Shown here: positions 1-9,065 of the stretch, piece by piece
Position numbering within the stretch: the stretch's first letter is position 1
Layout: each line of letters opens with the position of its first letter
Assembly: GCF_035989305.1 (NCBI RefSeq)
Contig: NZ_CP108514.1
Coordinates: 5,061,501-5,125,500, forward strand
Direction of reading: 5' to 3'
DNA from: Streptomyces sp. NBC_01233
Lineage (GTDB): Bacteria > Actinomycetota > Actinomycetes > Streptomycetales > Streptomycetaceae
DNA length: 64,000 bases
The notes under the pieces: model-generated
The model's input: the letters and a program-made list of their open reading frames with translations, nothing else
Database searches by the model: none
What the model was told of the DNA's origin: nothing
Position numbers and translations under genes: made by a program

Positions 1-101
1 TGCACCCCGTACTTCTCCGCCAGAGCACGTTGCGACAGACCCGCATCGAGACGCCTGTCCCGACGGATCGCAGCGAACAGTTCAACGCGCGACAAACCCA
101 C
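1..101 (-). CDS. istA: IstA transposase, N-terminal fragment of copy A (cut by window edge)
   Basis: The first 33 codons of the transposase match copy B from its GTG start (3147 there, 101 here). A GGAGG ribosome site lies just upstream of the start. The fragment holds only the beginning of the N-terminal helix-turn-helix. The rest is outside the window. Confidence 0.8.
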   Translation of the reverse strand, partial: MGLSRVELFAAIRRDRRLDAGLSQRALAEKYGV

Positions 102-316
102 CCCGGCCTCCCGACACGACCGTGACCACAACACGGCCTCCGACAGACCGTGATCGACGGACACACCCTGACGGCGGACAGCGGATGGAGCACCGCATTC
201 ACTCCAAAGAGGGCACGGCGCCACCAAGCACCGGCGAGTGGAGCCAGATCAACTTCTTACGTCAGTGGGGCCACTTCACCCTCCCGCGCTGGAGCCCAAA
301 GAAGCCCTTACAAACA
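1..316 (-). mobile_element. IS21-family element, copy A (right-end part only)
   Basis: This stretch is identical to 3047-3362 and is the right end of an IS21-family element whose body lies off the left edge. It ends in TTACAAACA at 316. Copy B starts only two bases later, so A and B form a head-to-tail tandem pair. Confidence 0.9.
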
Positions 317-646
317 CCTGTTTGTAAGGACTTCTTTGGGGACCAGTGTTCGGAGTTCTTTTGGCCCCAGCGGTGGGTCGTAGGGGGCGTGCGGGAGGGT
401 GCTTCACGCCCCTGCGGCAAGTTGTTTTGGCCCCACTTCGATCGGGTGGTTTCGCTAGCCGGGGGTGGGGTGGTGGGCGGTAGTTTTGGGGTCTCGGACA
501 GGCTTCGAAATCGCGCCCCCGACAGGTGCGGGAGTCTGCCGACCCGACTCGGCTCAGGTCGTGGGCATCCCAGTGCTCGCGGCGTCTGGATGAGATCGGG
601 CAATGGACCGGCCGGCACTGGGACCTCGCGGCCGGGCCCAATATGG

Positions 647-681
647 CTGCGGCCGGCACCCCGAAGGGGTGCCGGCCGCAG
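647..681. terminator. hairpin after istB (copy B)
   Basis: A perfect 16-bp GC-rich stem with a three-base loop lies 17 bp beyond the istB stop. It probably ends istAB transcription. The same hairpin is at 6539-6573 in copy C. Confidence 0.7.
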
Positions 682-697
682 TGTTGTGACGGTCAGG

Positions 698-1513
698 TCA
701 GCGACGTCGCTTCTTCTGAGTCTGGGCGAACCGGTAGGAGTCCGTGCCGGTCTCGACGATGTGGGCGTTGAAGGTGACGCGGTCGACGATCGCGGTGCAG
801 AGCCGGGGGTCGGTGAAGGTCTGCTTCCACTCCGAGAACGGGGCGTTGGAGGCGACGGCGATCGCGCCCCGTTCCTCACGCTCGGTGAAGATCTGGAACA
901 ACAGCTTCGCTCCGGCCTTGTCCAGGTCGAGGTAGCCGAACTCGTCCAGGCAGAGGAGATCGACGCGTCCGTAGCGGGCGATCGTGCGGGCGAGTTTCTT
1001 CTCGTCCGCTGCCTCGGCCAGCTCGTTGACCAGGTTCACCGTGGTCGTGTAGCGGACGCGCAGACCGGCTTCCGCGATGGCGGTGCCGATCCCGATCAGC
1101 AGGTGGGACTTGCCGGTGCCGCTGTCGCCGATCAGGCAGAGCGGCTGGCCGGCCTTGACCCAGGCGGGATCGGCGAGGGTGCCCAGCAACTCGGGGGTGA
1201 CGTTCGGGTTCTCCGCGAAGTCGAAGTCCTCGAGCCGCTTGGGCCGGGGGAAGTTCGCGTCCCTGACCAGCCGCTGCTTGCGGCGTTCTTCCCGCTCCGC
1301 GCATTCAGCTTCCAACAGGTCCGCCAGGAAGTCTTTGTAACTGGCCCGCTCGCGGGCCGCGGCGGCGGTGATCTCCTCGACTCGGCTGCGGATGGTGGGC
1401 AGGTGCAGAGCCCGGCAGGCCTCGTCGATGACCGTTTCGACCGCCCCTTCGGCTGCGGCGTCTCTGCGGGCCGGGGGAACGAGCCCGTTCGTGGAAACGG
1501 TGGGAGTACTCAT
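698..1513 (-). CDS. istB: IstB, AAA+ helper ATPase of IS21 transposition
   Basis: IstB is a DnaA/DnaC-like ATPase that assists the transposase in target selection and DNA remodelling. The 271-residue protein shows a Walker A GDSGTGKS (about residues 129-136) and a Walker B-like stretch LLCLDEFGYLDLD. Its ATG overlaps the istA stop as ATGA, so the two are translationally coupled. The copy at 5707-6522 has the same sequence. It appears intact. Confidence 0.93.
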   Translation of the reverse strand: MSTPTVSTNGLVPPARRDAAAEGAVETVIDEACRALHLPTIRSRVEEITAAAARERASYKDFLADLLEAECAEREERRKQRLVRDANFPRPKRLEDFDFAENPNVTPELLGTLADPAWVKAGQPLCLIGDSGTGKSHLLIGIGTAIAEAGLRVRYTTTVNLVNELAEAADEKKLARTIARYGRVDLLCLDEFGYLDLDKAGAKLLFQIFTEREERGAIAVASNAPFSEWKQTFTDPRLCTAIVDRVTFNAHIVETGTDSYRFAQTQKKRRR

Positions 1514-3147
1514 GCGGTGCCTTTCGGATGGCGGCGGGACAAGAGCTGGTCGTAGGGGGCCACCGAGGGCAGGGGACGCTTGTCCTCGGGAAGCTGTGCC
1601 CGGCGGGCGGTCAGGGAGACGACTCCGCTGGGCTCGGCCCAGGGCGGCGGATCATCGCTGTCGTCGGTCGAGTCCTCGTGCGGGGAGGCATCGGCGACGG
1701 CCCTGCGGGCCTCGACGGCCACCACCTCGGCGTTGATGGAGCCCGCTCTGATCGCGGCCGCCAGGCCCAGCTGGATGGCGGGGGCGGGCATCCGCCGGTG
1801 CAGCAGCAGGACCTCGATCAGAGCACGGGTCCCGGCGGCGTCCCCGTGGCTGGTGCGGGCCGCCGCCCAGAACGCTTCGTGGACCTCGGTGAACGTGCCG
1901 TTCTCCCGGGCGGCTGCCAGCGCGGTCGACCCGGCCATCGCGCCGGGCTTGACCATCAGGATCTCCAGGTAGTGGTCGAGCTCGTCGCGGAACTCGCCCC
2001 GCCGGGTCAGACGCGGGTGACGGGCGACGATCTTGCGGCGTTCGAAGACCAGCAGTTCGTTGCCCCGCAGCAGGACCCGCACGTTCTGGCCGATGAAGCG
2101 GGCCGGCACCGAGTAGTGGCACTGGCGGACGCTGATCCGGCTGGAACGGTCCACTTTCGGAGTCAGCGTGATGCCGCACTCGAACTCCCCCCAGGGGAGC
2201 GGGGCCAGCGAGTCGGCCTCGCTCACGAAGTTGAAGCCGATCGTCGTCAGCCTGCCCTGGAGCATCCGGTCGTCCTCCGCCGCGTCGATCGCGGCGATCT
2301 TCTCGTTCAGCTCCTCGAGCGAGGCGACTTCCGGAACGGGGACCAAGTGGGTGCGGCGGAACCGCCCTCCCTCCTGTTCCACGCCGCCCTTCTCGTGGGC
2401 GCCGTCCTGGCCCGGGATGCAATAGAAGGCATCGAAGCCGTAGTGCGCCCGGAAGGTGACCCATCGCTCGGACTCCACCCGGCTGCGGCCCGTGCAGATG
2501 CGGTTCACGGCCGGTTTCAGGTTGTCGTAACGGATGTGCCGGACCGGGACGCCGCCCAGCGTGTTGAACGCCTCGACGTGGCCCTGCATGAACGACTCCT
2601 GGGCCTGCGAGGCGAACACGCGGTGGACGGCCTTGCCCGAGTACGACAGCCGCAGCGTGAACAGGTGGCACTTGGTCACGGTGCCCGCGAGCCGCACCCA
2701 CACGTCCGCGAAGTCCACCTCGGCTTCCTCGCCGGGGAGATGGACCTGCGGGACCATCCCCGCCAGATGCCGGTGCCCTTCCCGGGCCTCGGTCTCGATC
2801 TCCGGCCGGCGGACCGCGACGTAGTCACTGACTGTCGAATACGACACCTCGTCGAAGCCGTGTTCCTGCGCGAGACGCTGGTGGATCCGCCGGGCCGTGT
2901 GCTTCTGCTTCCGCGGCGCGGTCAGATCCTCCCGCAGCATCTCGTCGATCCAGCCCTTGGCCGGGTCCAAGACCGATCTGCGGACCACGGGTTCCTTGCG
3001 CGGAGGCGGGACGGCCGACTCCAGCGCCTGCCGCACGGTCCTTCGGTGCACCCCGTACTTCTCCGCCAGAGCACGTTGCGACAGACCCGCATCGAGACGC
3101 CTGTCCCGACGGATCGCAGCGAACAGTTCAACGCGCGACAAACCCAC
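1510..3147 (-). CDS. istA: IstA, IS21-family DDE transposase (intact)
   Basis: DDE/Mu-like transposase, 545 residues from the chosen GTG. The N-terminus has a helix-turn-helix (ALAEKYGVHRRTVRQALE). The catalytic core shows EVDFADVW, IRYDNLKP and EKGGVEQEGGRFRR as the likely D, D and E positions. The GTG at 3147 is preceded by GGAGG at proper spacing and gives the usual IstA beginning (SRVELFAAIRRD). The frame is open further up to 3273 but without a better start. This is the only full-length transposase in the window and could drive all three copies. Confidence 0.92.
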   Translation of the reverse strand: MGLSRVELFAAIRRDRRLDAGLSQRALAEKYGVHRRTVRQALESAVPPPRKEPVVRRSVLDPAKGWIDEMLREDLTAPRKQKHTARRIHQRLAQEHGFDEVSYSTVSDYVAVRRPEIETEAREGHRHLAGMVPQVHLPGEEAEVDFADVWVRLAGTVTKCHLFTLRLSYSGKAVHRVFASQAQESFMQGHVEAFNTLGGVPVRHIRYDNLKPAVNRICTGRSRVESERWVTFRAHYGFDAFYCIPGQDGAHEKGGVEQEGGRFRRTHLVPVPEVASLEELNEKIAAIDAAEDDRMLQGRLTTIGFNFVSEADSLAPLPWGEFECGITLTPKVDRSSRISVRQCHYSVPARFIGQNVRVLLRGNELLVFERRKIVARHPRLTRRGEFRDELDHYLEILMVKPGAMAGSTALAAARENGTFTEVHEAFWAAARTSHGDAAGTRALIEVLLLHRRMPAPAIQLGLAAAIRAGSINAEVVAVEARRAVADASPHEDSTDDSDDPPPWAEPSGVVSLTARRAQLPEDKRPLPSVAPYDQLLSRRHPKGTA

Positions 3148-3362
3148 CCCGGCCTCCCGACACGACCGTGACCACAACACGGCCTCCGACAGACCGTGAT
3201 CGACGGACACACCCTGACGGCGGACAGCGGATGGAGCACCGCATTCACTCCAAAGAGGGCACGGCGCCACCAAGCACCGGCGAGTGGAGCCAGATCAACT
3301 TCTTACGTCAGTGGGGCCACTTCACCCTCCCGCGCTGGAGCCCAAAGAAGCCCTTACAAACA

Positions 3363-3557
3363 GGGAGCCTCCGGGGGCAGGTTGGGGCAGGGGCCGGGGA
3401 CGGGGCCGAGGTAGACGGTCGCCGGCCCTCGCGTCGTGAAGGGCGAGGGCGGGCCGTTGAGCGTCACGCTCGTGATGCCGGGCACCCGGTCCAGGCGCAC
3501 GGTGCGCAGTCCCTCGCAGTCCGGGCACAGGTCGATGTGGTGGATGCAGTCAGCCAC
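3363..3557 (-). pseudogene. small prophage protein, 3' end cut off by IS copy B
   Basis: The first 65 codons, beginning GTG (MADCIHHIDLCPDCEGLR), of a small protein with a CPDC knuckle. The start overlaps the previous stop by eight bases, as in the rest of the late operon. The frame runs into the IS end at 3362, so the C-terminus is separated from it. I do not recognise a family. Its position after terminase and portal suggests a minor late protein. Confidence 0.6.
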
Positions 3558-3741
3558 CGGGCACCTCCGCAGGGCGGTAGAAACCGATCGGGTCCAGCTC
3601 GACCTGCCGGTCTCCCACGACGAGGACGGGGGTGACGAGCACCCCGGCGTCCTGGTCGGCCGGGGCGGCGGCGAGGGCCTGGGCGGCGTCCCGCTGGATC
3701 TGGAGCATGAACTCGCGGATGAACTCGGAGGGGTCAAACAC
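3550..3741 (-). CDS. small prophage late protein, 63 aa, unknown
   Basis: A GTG-initiated frame encoding an acidic 63-residue protein with an N-terminal amphipathic helix and a short beta-rich C-terminus (TPVLVVGDRQVELDPIGFY). It overlaps both neighbours by a few bases, which fits coupled translation in the portal operon. It lies on a 496-bp island of prophage DNA between IS copies B and C and is probably cut off from its normal promoter. No family recognised. Confidence 0.6.
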   Translation of the reverse strand: MFDPSEFIREFMLQIQRDAAQALAAAPADQDAGVLVTPVLVVGDRQVELDPIGFYRPAEVPGG

Positions 3742-3858
3742 GGGCGCTCCCGGGCCGGTCGGCCGGGTCCTCGCAGATCTCGCACCAGGACCAGGTGCCG
3801 ATGGTGGACACCCCGCCGGGGGCGAGGAGCAGCAGGGGGCCGGCGAGGCGGGTGTATG
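3734..3858 (-). pseudogene. C-terminal part of a prophage gene split by IS copy C
   Basis: Joined to 6902-7006 through one copy of the 8-bp duplication, the frame is restored without a gap: ...CKAYT, then RLAGPLLLLAPGG. The result is a 73-residue protein with cysteine pairs WCTACK and WCEIC, resembling a small zinc ribbon. The insertion of copy C therefore disrupted this gene. Function unknown. Confidence 0.75.
3851..3858. repeat. 8-bp target-site duplication, left of IS copy C
   Basis: GGTGTATG directly abuts the left end of copy C and is repeated at 6902-6909 directly after its right end. This is the footprint of an independent IS21 insertion. Eight bases is at the upper end of the range known for the family. 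Confidence 0.9.
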
Positions 3859-4073
3859 TGTTTGTAAGGGCTTCTTTGGGCTCCAGCGCGGGAGGGTGAA
3901 GTGGCCCCACTGACGTAAGAAGTTGATCTGGCTCCACTCGCCGGTGCTTGGTGGCGCCGTGCCCTCTTTGGAGTGAATGCGGTGCTCCATCCGCTGTCCG
4001 CCGTCAGGGTGTGTCCGTCGATCACGGTCTGTCGGAGGCCGTGTTGTGGTCACGGTCGTGTCGGGAGGCCGGG

Positions 4074-5710
4074 GTGGGTTTGTCGCGCGTTGAACTGTTC
4101 GCTGCGATCCGTCGGGACAGGCGTCTCGATGCGGGTCTGTCGCAACGTGCTCTGGCGGAGAAGTACGGGGTGCACCGAAGGACCGTGCGGCAGGCGCTGG
4201 AGTCGGCCGTCCCGCCTCCGCGCAAGGAACCCGTGGTCCGCAGATCGGTCTTGGACCCGGCCAAGGGCTGGATCGACGAGATGCTGCGGGAGGATCTGAC
4301 CGCGCCGCGGAAGCAGAAGCACACGGCCCGGCGGATCCACCAGCGTCTCGCGCAGGAACACGGCTTCGACGAGGTGTCGTATTCGACAGTCAGTGACTAC
4401 GTCGCGGTCCGCCGGCCGGAGATCGAGACCGAGGCCCGGGAAGGGCACCGGCATCTGGCGGGGATGGTCCCGCAGGTCCATCTCCCCGGCGAGGAAGCCG
4501 AGGTGGACTTCGCGGACGTGTGGGTGCGGCTCGCGGGCACCGTGACCAAGTGCCACCTGTTCACGCTGCGGCTGTCGTACTCGGGCAAGGCCGTCCACCG
4601 CGTGTTCGCCTCGCAGGCCCAGGAGTCGTTCATGCAGGGCCACGTCGAGGCGTTCAACACGCTGGGCGGCGTCCCGGTCCGGCACATCCGTTACGACAAC
4701 CTGAAACCGGCCGTGAACCGCATCTGCACGGGCCGCAGCCGGGTGGAGTCCGAGCGATGGGTCACCTTCCGGGCGCACTACGGCTTCGATGCCTTCTATT
4801 GCATCCCGGGCCAGGACGGCGCCCACGAGAAGGGCGGCGTGGAACAGGAGGGAGGGCGGTTCCGCCGCACCCACTTGGTCCCCGTTCCGGAAGTCGCCTC
4901 GCTCGAGGAGCTGAACGAGAAGATCGCCGCGATCGACGCGGCGGAGGACGACCGGATGCTCCAGGGCAGGCTGACGACGATCGGCTTCAACTTCGTGAGC
5001 GAGGCCGACTCGCTGGCCCCGCTCCCCTGGGGGAGTTCGAGTGCGGCATCACGCTGACTCCGAAAGTGGACCGTTCCAGCCGGATCAGCGTCCGCCAGTG
5101 CCACTACTCGGTGCCGGCCCGCTTCATCGGCCAGAACGTGCGGGTCCTGCTGCGGGGCAACGAACTGCTGGTCTTCGAACGCCGCAAGATCGTCGCCCGT
5201 CACCCGCGTCTGACCCGGCGGGGCGAGTTCCGCGACGAGCTCGACCACTACCTGGAGATCCTGATGGTCAAGCCCGGCGCGATGGCCGGGTCGACCGCGC
5301 TGGCAGCCGCCCGGGAGAACGGCACGTTCACCGAGGTCCACGAAGCGTTCTGGGCGGCGGCCCGCACCAGCCACGGGGACGCCGCCGGGACCCGTGCTCT
5401 GATCGAGGTCCTGCTGCTGCACCGGCGGATGCCCGCCCCCGCCATCCAGCTGGGCCTGGCGGCCGCGATCAGAGCGGGCTCCATCAACGCCGAGGTGGTG
5501 GCCGTCGAGGCCCGCAGGGCCGTCGCCGATGCCTCCCCGCACGAGGACTCGACCGACGACAGCGATGATCCGCCGCCCTGGGCCGAGCCCAGCGGAGTCG
5601 TCTCCCTGACCGCCCGCCGGGCACAGCTTCCCGAGGACAAGCGTCCCCTGCCCTCGGTGGCCCCCTACGACCAGCTCTTGTCCCGCCGCCATCCGAAAGG
5701 CACCGCATGA
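4074..5710 (+). pseudogene. istA: IstA transposase of copy C, frameshifted
   Basis: The sequence equals the intact istA of copy B except that a run of six G is five G at about 5029-5033. The first frame ends prematurely at 5057 and the rest continues in another frame to 5710. The break lies after the catalytic motifs, so a truncated product of about 327 residues would lack the C-terminal third. A sequencing or assembly error in the homopolymer is an alternative explanation. Confidence 0.88.
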
Positions 5711-6522
5711 GTACTCCCACCGTTTCCACGAACGGGCTCGTTCCCCCGGCCCGCAGAGACGCCGCAGCCGAAGGGGCGGTCGAAACGGTCATCGACGAGG
5801 CCTGCCGGGCTCTGCACCTGCCCACCATCCGCAGCCGAGTCGAGGAGATCACCGCCGCCGCGGCCCGCGAGCGGGCCAGTTACAAAGACTTCCTGGCGGA
5901 CCTGTTGGAAGCTGAATGCGCGGAGCGGGAAGAACGCCGCAAGCAGCGGCTGGTCAGGGACGCGAACTTCCCCCGGCCCAAGCGGCTCGAGGACTTCGAC
6001 TTCGCGGAGAACCCGAACGTCACCCCCGAGTTGCTGGGCACCCTCGCCGATCCCGCCTGGGTCAAGGCCGGCCAGCCGCTCTGCCTGATCGGCGACAGCG
6101 GCACCGGCAAGTCCCACCTGCTGATCGGGATCGGCACCGCCATCGCGGAAGCCGGTCTGCGCGTCCGCTACACGACCACGGTGAACCTGGTCAACGAGCT
6201 GGCCGAGGCAGCGGACGAGAAGAAACTCGCCCGCACGATCGCCCGCTACGGACGCGTCGATCTCCTCTGCCTGGACGAGTTCGGCTACCTCGACCTGGAC
6301 AAGGCCGGAGCGAAGCTGTTGTTCCAGATCTTCACCGAGCGTGAGGAACGGGGCGCGATCGCCGTCGCCTCCAACGCCCCGTTCTCGGAGTGGAAGCAGA
6401 CCTTCACCGACCCCCGGCTCTGCACCGCGATCGTCGACCGCGTCACCTTCAACGCCCACATCGTCGAGACCGGCACGGACTCCTACCGGTTCGCCCAGAC
6501 TCAGAAGAAGCGACGTCGCTGA
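5707..6522 (+). CDS. istB: IstB, AAA+ helper ATPase (copy C)
   Basis: Same 271-residue sequence as copy B's IstB, with Walker A GDSGTGKS intact. The ATG overlaps the istA stop. With istA frameshifted, translation would depend on the second istA frame being read or on independent initiation. Confidence 0.93.
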   Translation: MSTPTVSTNGLVPPARRDAAAEGAVETVIDEACRALHLPTIRSRVEEITAAAARERASYKDFLADLLEAECAEREERRKQRLVRDANFPRPKRLEDFDFAENPNVTPELLGTLADPAWVKAGQPLCLIGDSGTGKSHLLIGIGTAIAEAGLRVRYTTTVNLVNELAEAADEKKLARTIARYGRVDLLCLDEFGYLDLDKAGAKLLFQIFTEREERGAIAVASNAPFSEWKQTFTDPRLCTAIVDRVTFNAHIVETGTDSYRFAQTQKKRRR

Positions 6523-6538
6523 CCTGACCGTCACAACA

Positions 6539-6573
6539 CTGCGGCCGGCACCCCTTCGGGGTGCCGGCCGCAG
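6539..6573. terminator. hairpin after istB (copy C)
   Basis: Same 16-bp stem and three-base loop as in copy B, 17 bp beyond the istB stop. The rest of 6523-6901 is the noncoding IS end with repeats of the TTTTGGCCCC terminal motif. Confidence 0.7.
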
Positions 6574-6901
6574 CCATATTGGGCCCGGCCGCGAGGTCCC
6601 AGTGCCGGCCGGTCCATTGCCCGATCTCATCCAGACGCCGCGAGCACTGGGATGCCCACGACCTGAGCCGAGTCGGGTCGGCAGACTCCCGCACCTGTCG
6701 GGGGCGCGATTTCGAAGCCTGTCCGAGACCCCAAAACTACCGCCCACCACCCCACCCCCGGCTAGCGAAACCACCCGATCGAAGTGGGGCCAAAACAACT
6801 TGCCGCAGGGGCGTGAAGCACCCTCCCGCACGCCCCCTACGACCCACCGCTGGGGCCAAAAGAACTCCGAACACTGGTCCCCAAAGAAGTCCTTACAAAC
6901 A

Positions 6902-6909
6902 GGTGTATG
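6902..6909. repeat. 8-bp target-site duplication, right of IS copy C
   Basis: GGTGTATG, matching 3851-3858 on the other side of the element. Confidence 0.9.
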
Positions 6910-7006
6910 CCTTGCACGCCGTGCACCACTCCTCTGCGGGGGTGCCGGTGGACACGACCAGGGTCATGGCCGTGTACGGGGCGCCTGCCGGTTTACGCGG
7001 GCTCAT
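6902..7006 (-). pseudogene. N-terminal part of a prophage gene split by IS copy C
   Basis: The ATG at 7006 overlaps the portal stop as ATGA and opens a frame (MSPRKPAGAPYTAMTLVV) that runs into the IS. The remainder is at 3734-3858. The split gene would encode 73 residues with two CxxC-type pairs. It is the first gene after the portal. Confidence 0.75.
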
Positions 7007-8727
7007 ACGGCTGCCTGGAGCGTGCACCGGCCGATCGCTGCCGGGACCACGTCGAAGGTGTGGACGACGCCGGCCGCGATCAGCTCCCGGCAGTAGTCGT
7101 CCAGGCTCGCGGTCAGGCAGGCGGGGTCCAGGCCGTAGCGGGTGGCGATCTCCGGGACGCGGGACCATGCCCCGTCCAGCAGGCGCCACTGGTCGACCTG
7201 TTCGCTCGTGACGGGGACCTGGGTGTGGATGCGGTCCAGGTCGATGCCCTGGACGCGGGCCCGGTTGGAGCGCGGGCAGGCCGGGGAGTTCTTCATCTTC
7301 CGGCCTGCCGCCGACAGCGCGGCCCAGATCAGGGCGTCGGCGGCGGCCACGATGCCGTCCGGCACGGGGGCGAGGGTGGCAGCGGCCGGGAGGGTGTCCG
7401 GCTCGTCGGTCGTCTCGTCCACGGGCAGGTCGTCGGTGCTGGGCGTGTCCTCGCCTCCCTGGTCCTGGTCCTGGTCGCGGTCGCGGCGTTCGGTGGCGTC
7501 GGGGGCGTCGGACTCCTCGAACCCGGTCTCCCGGCGCAGGGCCTTCGCGCTGATCGCGCCGAGGTCGAACAGGCGCAGCGCGGTCTCAGACCGGTTGGTG
7601 CGTACGCGCAGGGGCGAGGAGTCCGCGAAGATGGACCACTCGTCGGGGTCGGTGACCTTGTTCTCCAGCAGGGGGCGTAGCCAGCCCTCGGTGTAGGCGT
7701 GGGTCACGACCTTGGCCCGGGGCTCGATGCCCAGGCGAATCGCTTCTTCGGTGAGGCCCCAGACGCCCCAGTGGTTGACGTCGCCCAGGCCGAGCAGGAA
7801 CTCCGCCGGGATGTCGGCGGCCGTGGCGAAGCGGCGGATGTTCTCCTCGCGGAGCTTGATCGCCAACTCGTCGAAGTCGCTCTCGAAGGTGAGGCGCTGG
7901 ATCGCGCCGACCATCTCCGCCGGCACCTCCAGGATGATCGGCACCGTGGCGGCGGCGCTGGACGGGTCACGGATCGCGGTCTCCGCGACCTCCATGAACA
8001 CGTCGATCAGGTCGTCCTCTTCCGACCCCTGGACGGGCGTGCTGGGGAACCTCGTGCCTTTCGGCACGATGAGGATGCCGCGGCCGGTGAGGCGGGACAG
8101 GGTGACCGCGCGGACGGCGGCGCCGAGGAGGCGCAGCTCCTCCAGCTCGTTGAGGCTGCCCAGGACGGGGCTGTCGGCCTCCAGGTGCTTTTCCGGGCTG
8201 GGATCCCATACCCGGATCGCCACGGGGTCCAGGGAGTTCGCGGTGTCCGGGGCGGCGTCGTCCTCGGCCGGGGGGATGGCGACGGGCTGGCCGTCGATCT
8301 GGGCCTCCATGCCCTTGCCCTTGCCGGTCATCTCCAGGACGGACACGACATGCCAGGAGGGCAAGGCGTTCTCACGGGGCCGGATGACGGTCCAGCCCTC
8401 GCCCGCGACGGCGAGGTGCCGGCCGTACTCCCGAAGGAGCTGGGATTGTCCGTCCCGGCCCCCGGCGATCTCAGCGACGATGCCCGCAGCCGGGTGGTTG
8501 TCCGGGGCCTTGATGATGCTGTCGCCCGGCCCGATGCGGCCCGCGTACAGGCGCAGGCCGCTCATCGCGTTGCCGATCCAGTTCGCGAAGGACCGGACCT
8601 CGGGGGTGCGGTAGAAGGACCACGCCTGCTCCTGGCGGGCCCGTGAGGGGTTCTGCGCGCTGGTCTTCGCGGTGCGCTGGGTGTAGCGGGCGGCGGCAGC
8701 CGTGATGACGCGGTGCTGCTTGGCCAT
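7003..8727 (-). CDS. phage portal protein
   Basis: A 574-residue protein immediately downstream of the terminase genes, where the portal (dodecameric DNA-packaging channel at the capsid vertex) is normally encoded. Size, position and the pattern SFYRTPEVRSFANWIGNAMSGLRLYAG fit the portal type of Streptomyces siphophages. The C-terminal 130 residues are acidic and disordered (DQDQDQGGEDTPSTDD), then helical. The ATG at 8727 overlaps the previous stop as TGATG. An in-frame extension to 8880 is arginine-rich shadow and was rejected. The downstream genes are broken by IS elements. Confidence 0.82.
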   Translation of the reverse strand: MAKQHRVITAAAARYTQRTAKTSAQNPSRARQEQAWSFYRTPEVRSFANWIGNAMSGLRLYAGRIGPGDSIIKAPDNHPAAGIVAEIAGGRDGQSQLLREYGRHLAVAGEGWTVIRPRENALPSWHVVSVLEMTGKGKGMEAQIDGQPVAIPPAEDDAAPDTANSLDPVAIRVWDPSPEKHLEADSPVLGSLNELEELRLLGAAVRAVTLSRLTGRGILIVPKGTRFPSTPVQGSEEDDLIDVFMEVAETAIRDPSSAAATVPIILEVPAEMVGAIQRLTFESDFDELAIKLREENIRRFATAADIPAEFLLGLGDVNHWGVWGLTEEAIRLGIEPRAKVVTHAYTEGWLRPLLENKVTDPDEWSIFADSSPLRVRTNRSETALRLFDLGAISAKALRRETGFEESDAPDATERRDRDQDQDQGGEDTPSTDDLPVDETTDEPDTLPAAATLAPVPDGIVAAADALIWAALSAAGRKMKNSPACPRSNRARVQGIDLDRIHTQVPVTSEQVDQWRLLDGAWSRVPEIATRYGLDPACLTASLDDYCRELIAAGVVHTFDVVPAAIGRCTLQAAV

Positions 8728-9065
8728 CAGCCCACCCGGCCCAGGGTGTCGTCCACGCGGTTGAGGAACACGGCGGCCCCGGCGACCGCGAACCACTCGA
8801 CGCCGTGGAGCAGCAGCGGCAGGCCGGCGAACTGGTCGGTGAGCAGCAGGTAGGCGGCCAGGAGCGCGCCGGAGATCCACCAGCCCATGCAGTAGACGCA
8901 GGAGATCAGCGACACCACGGCCGAGCGGACCGAGGAGTCGGGGCGCTGCTCGTGCCAGGCGTGGATGCGGTCGCGGACGGGGTCGAGGATGGTGTCGTGG
9001 ACGGCGAGCTGTGTCGCGCGGTACCCGGCGAAGCCGAGTAGGGCGAGTTCGGTAAGAGTGATCAT
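8727..9065 (-). CDS. DUF1360-like small membrane protein
   Basis: 112 residues from ATG 9065, preceded by a GGGGGCG ribosome site. It has an N-terminal helix, a motif SCVYCMGWW followed by membrane segments (about residues 60-100), and a short cytoplasmic tail. The cysteine pair before a tryptophan-rich membrane helix is typical of the DUF1360 family found in actinophages and Bacillus. No biochemical role is known. It is coupled to the portal gene by a TGATG overlap. Confidence 0.65.
   Translation of the reverse strand: MITLTELALLGFAGYRATQLAVHDTILDPVRDRIHAWHEQRPDSSVRSAVVSLISCVYCMGWWISGALLAAYLLLTDQFAGLPLLLHGVEWFAVAGAAVFLNRVDDTLGRVG

Larger units (their letters stand above)
319..3362 (-). mobile_element. 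IS21-family insertion sequence, complete copy B
   Basis: A complete 3044-bp element. It has inverted ends TGTTTGTAAGG(A/G)CTTC, two coupled genes istA and istB, and about 380 bp of noncoding left end (319-697). That left end repeats the terminal motif: TTCTTTGGGG, TTCTTTTGGCCCC and TTGTTTTGGCCCC. The right end (3148-3362) also carries terminal-like repeats. Multiple terminal repeats and the istA/istB pair are typical of IS21. The two-base CC at 317-318 separates it from copy A. On the right it truncates a prophage gene at 3363. Confidence 0.93.
3859..6901 (+). mobile_element. IS21-family insertion sequence, copy C, inverted relative to A and B
   Basis: A 3043-bp copy of the same element with the same ends and gene order, in the opposite orientation and one base shorter. 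The missing base is in a G run inside istA. It is flanked by the 8-bp duplication GGTGTATG. It probably cannot make full-length IstA but keeps an intact istB. Confidence 0.93.

Noticed and set aside
1528..3171. Long plus-strand open frame opposite istA
   Set aside because: It is the complement of a clear transposase, arginine/glycine/aspartate-rich with no domain. A GC-driven shadow.
319..6901. Copies B and C as a composite transposon carrying 3363-3858
   Set aside because: The enclosed 496 bp is prophage DNA with no cargo. Copy C has its own 8-bp duplication, so it inserted independently.
6561..7211. Reading frame spanning the IS end into prophage DNA as a fusion gene
   Set aside because: It is noncoding IS end plus the wrong strand of the portal C-terminus, with no start signal or domain.
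8728..8880. N-terminal extension of the portal frame
   Set aside because: The added residues are Arg/Pro shadow of the DUF1360 gene. The ATG at 8727 has the expected overlap.
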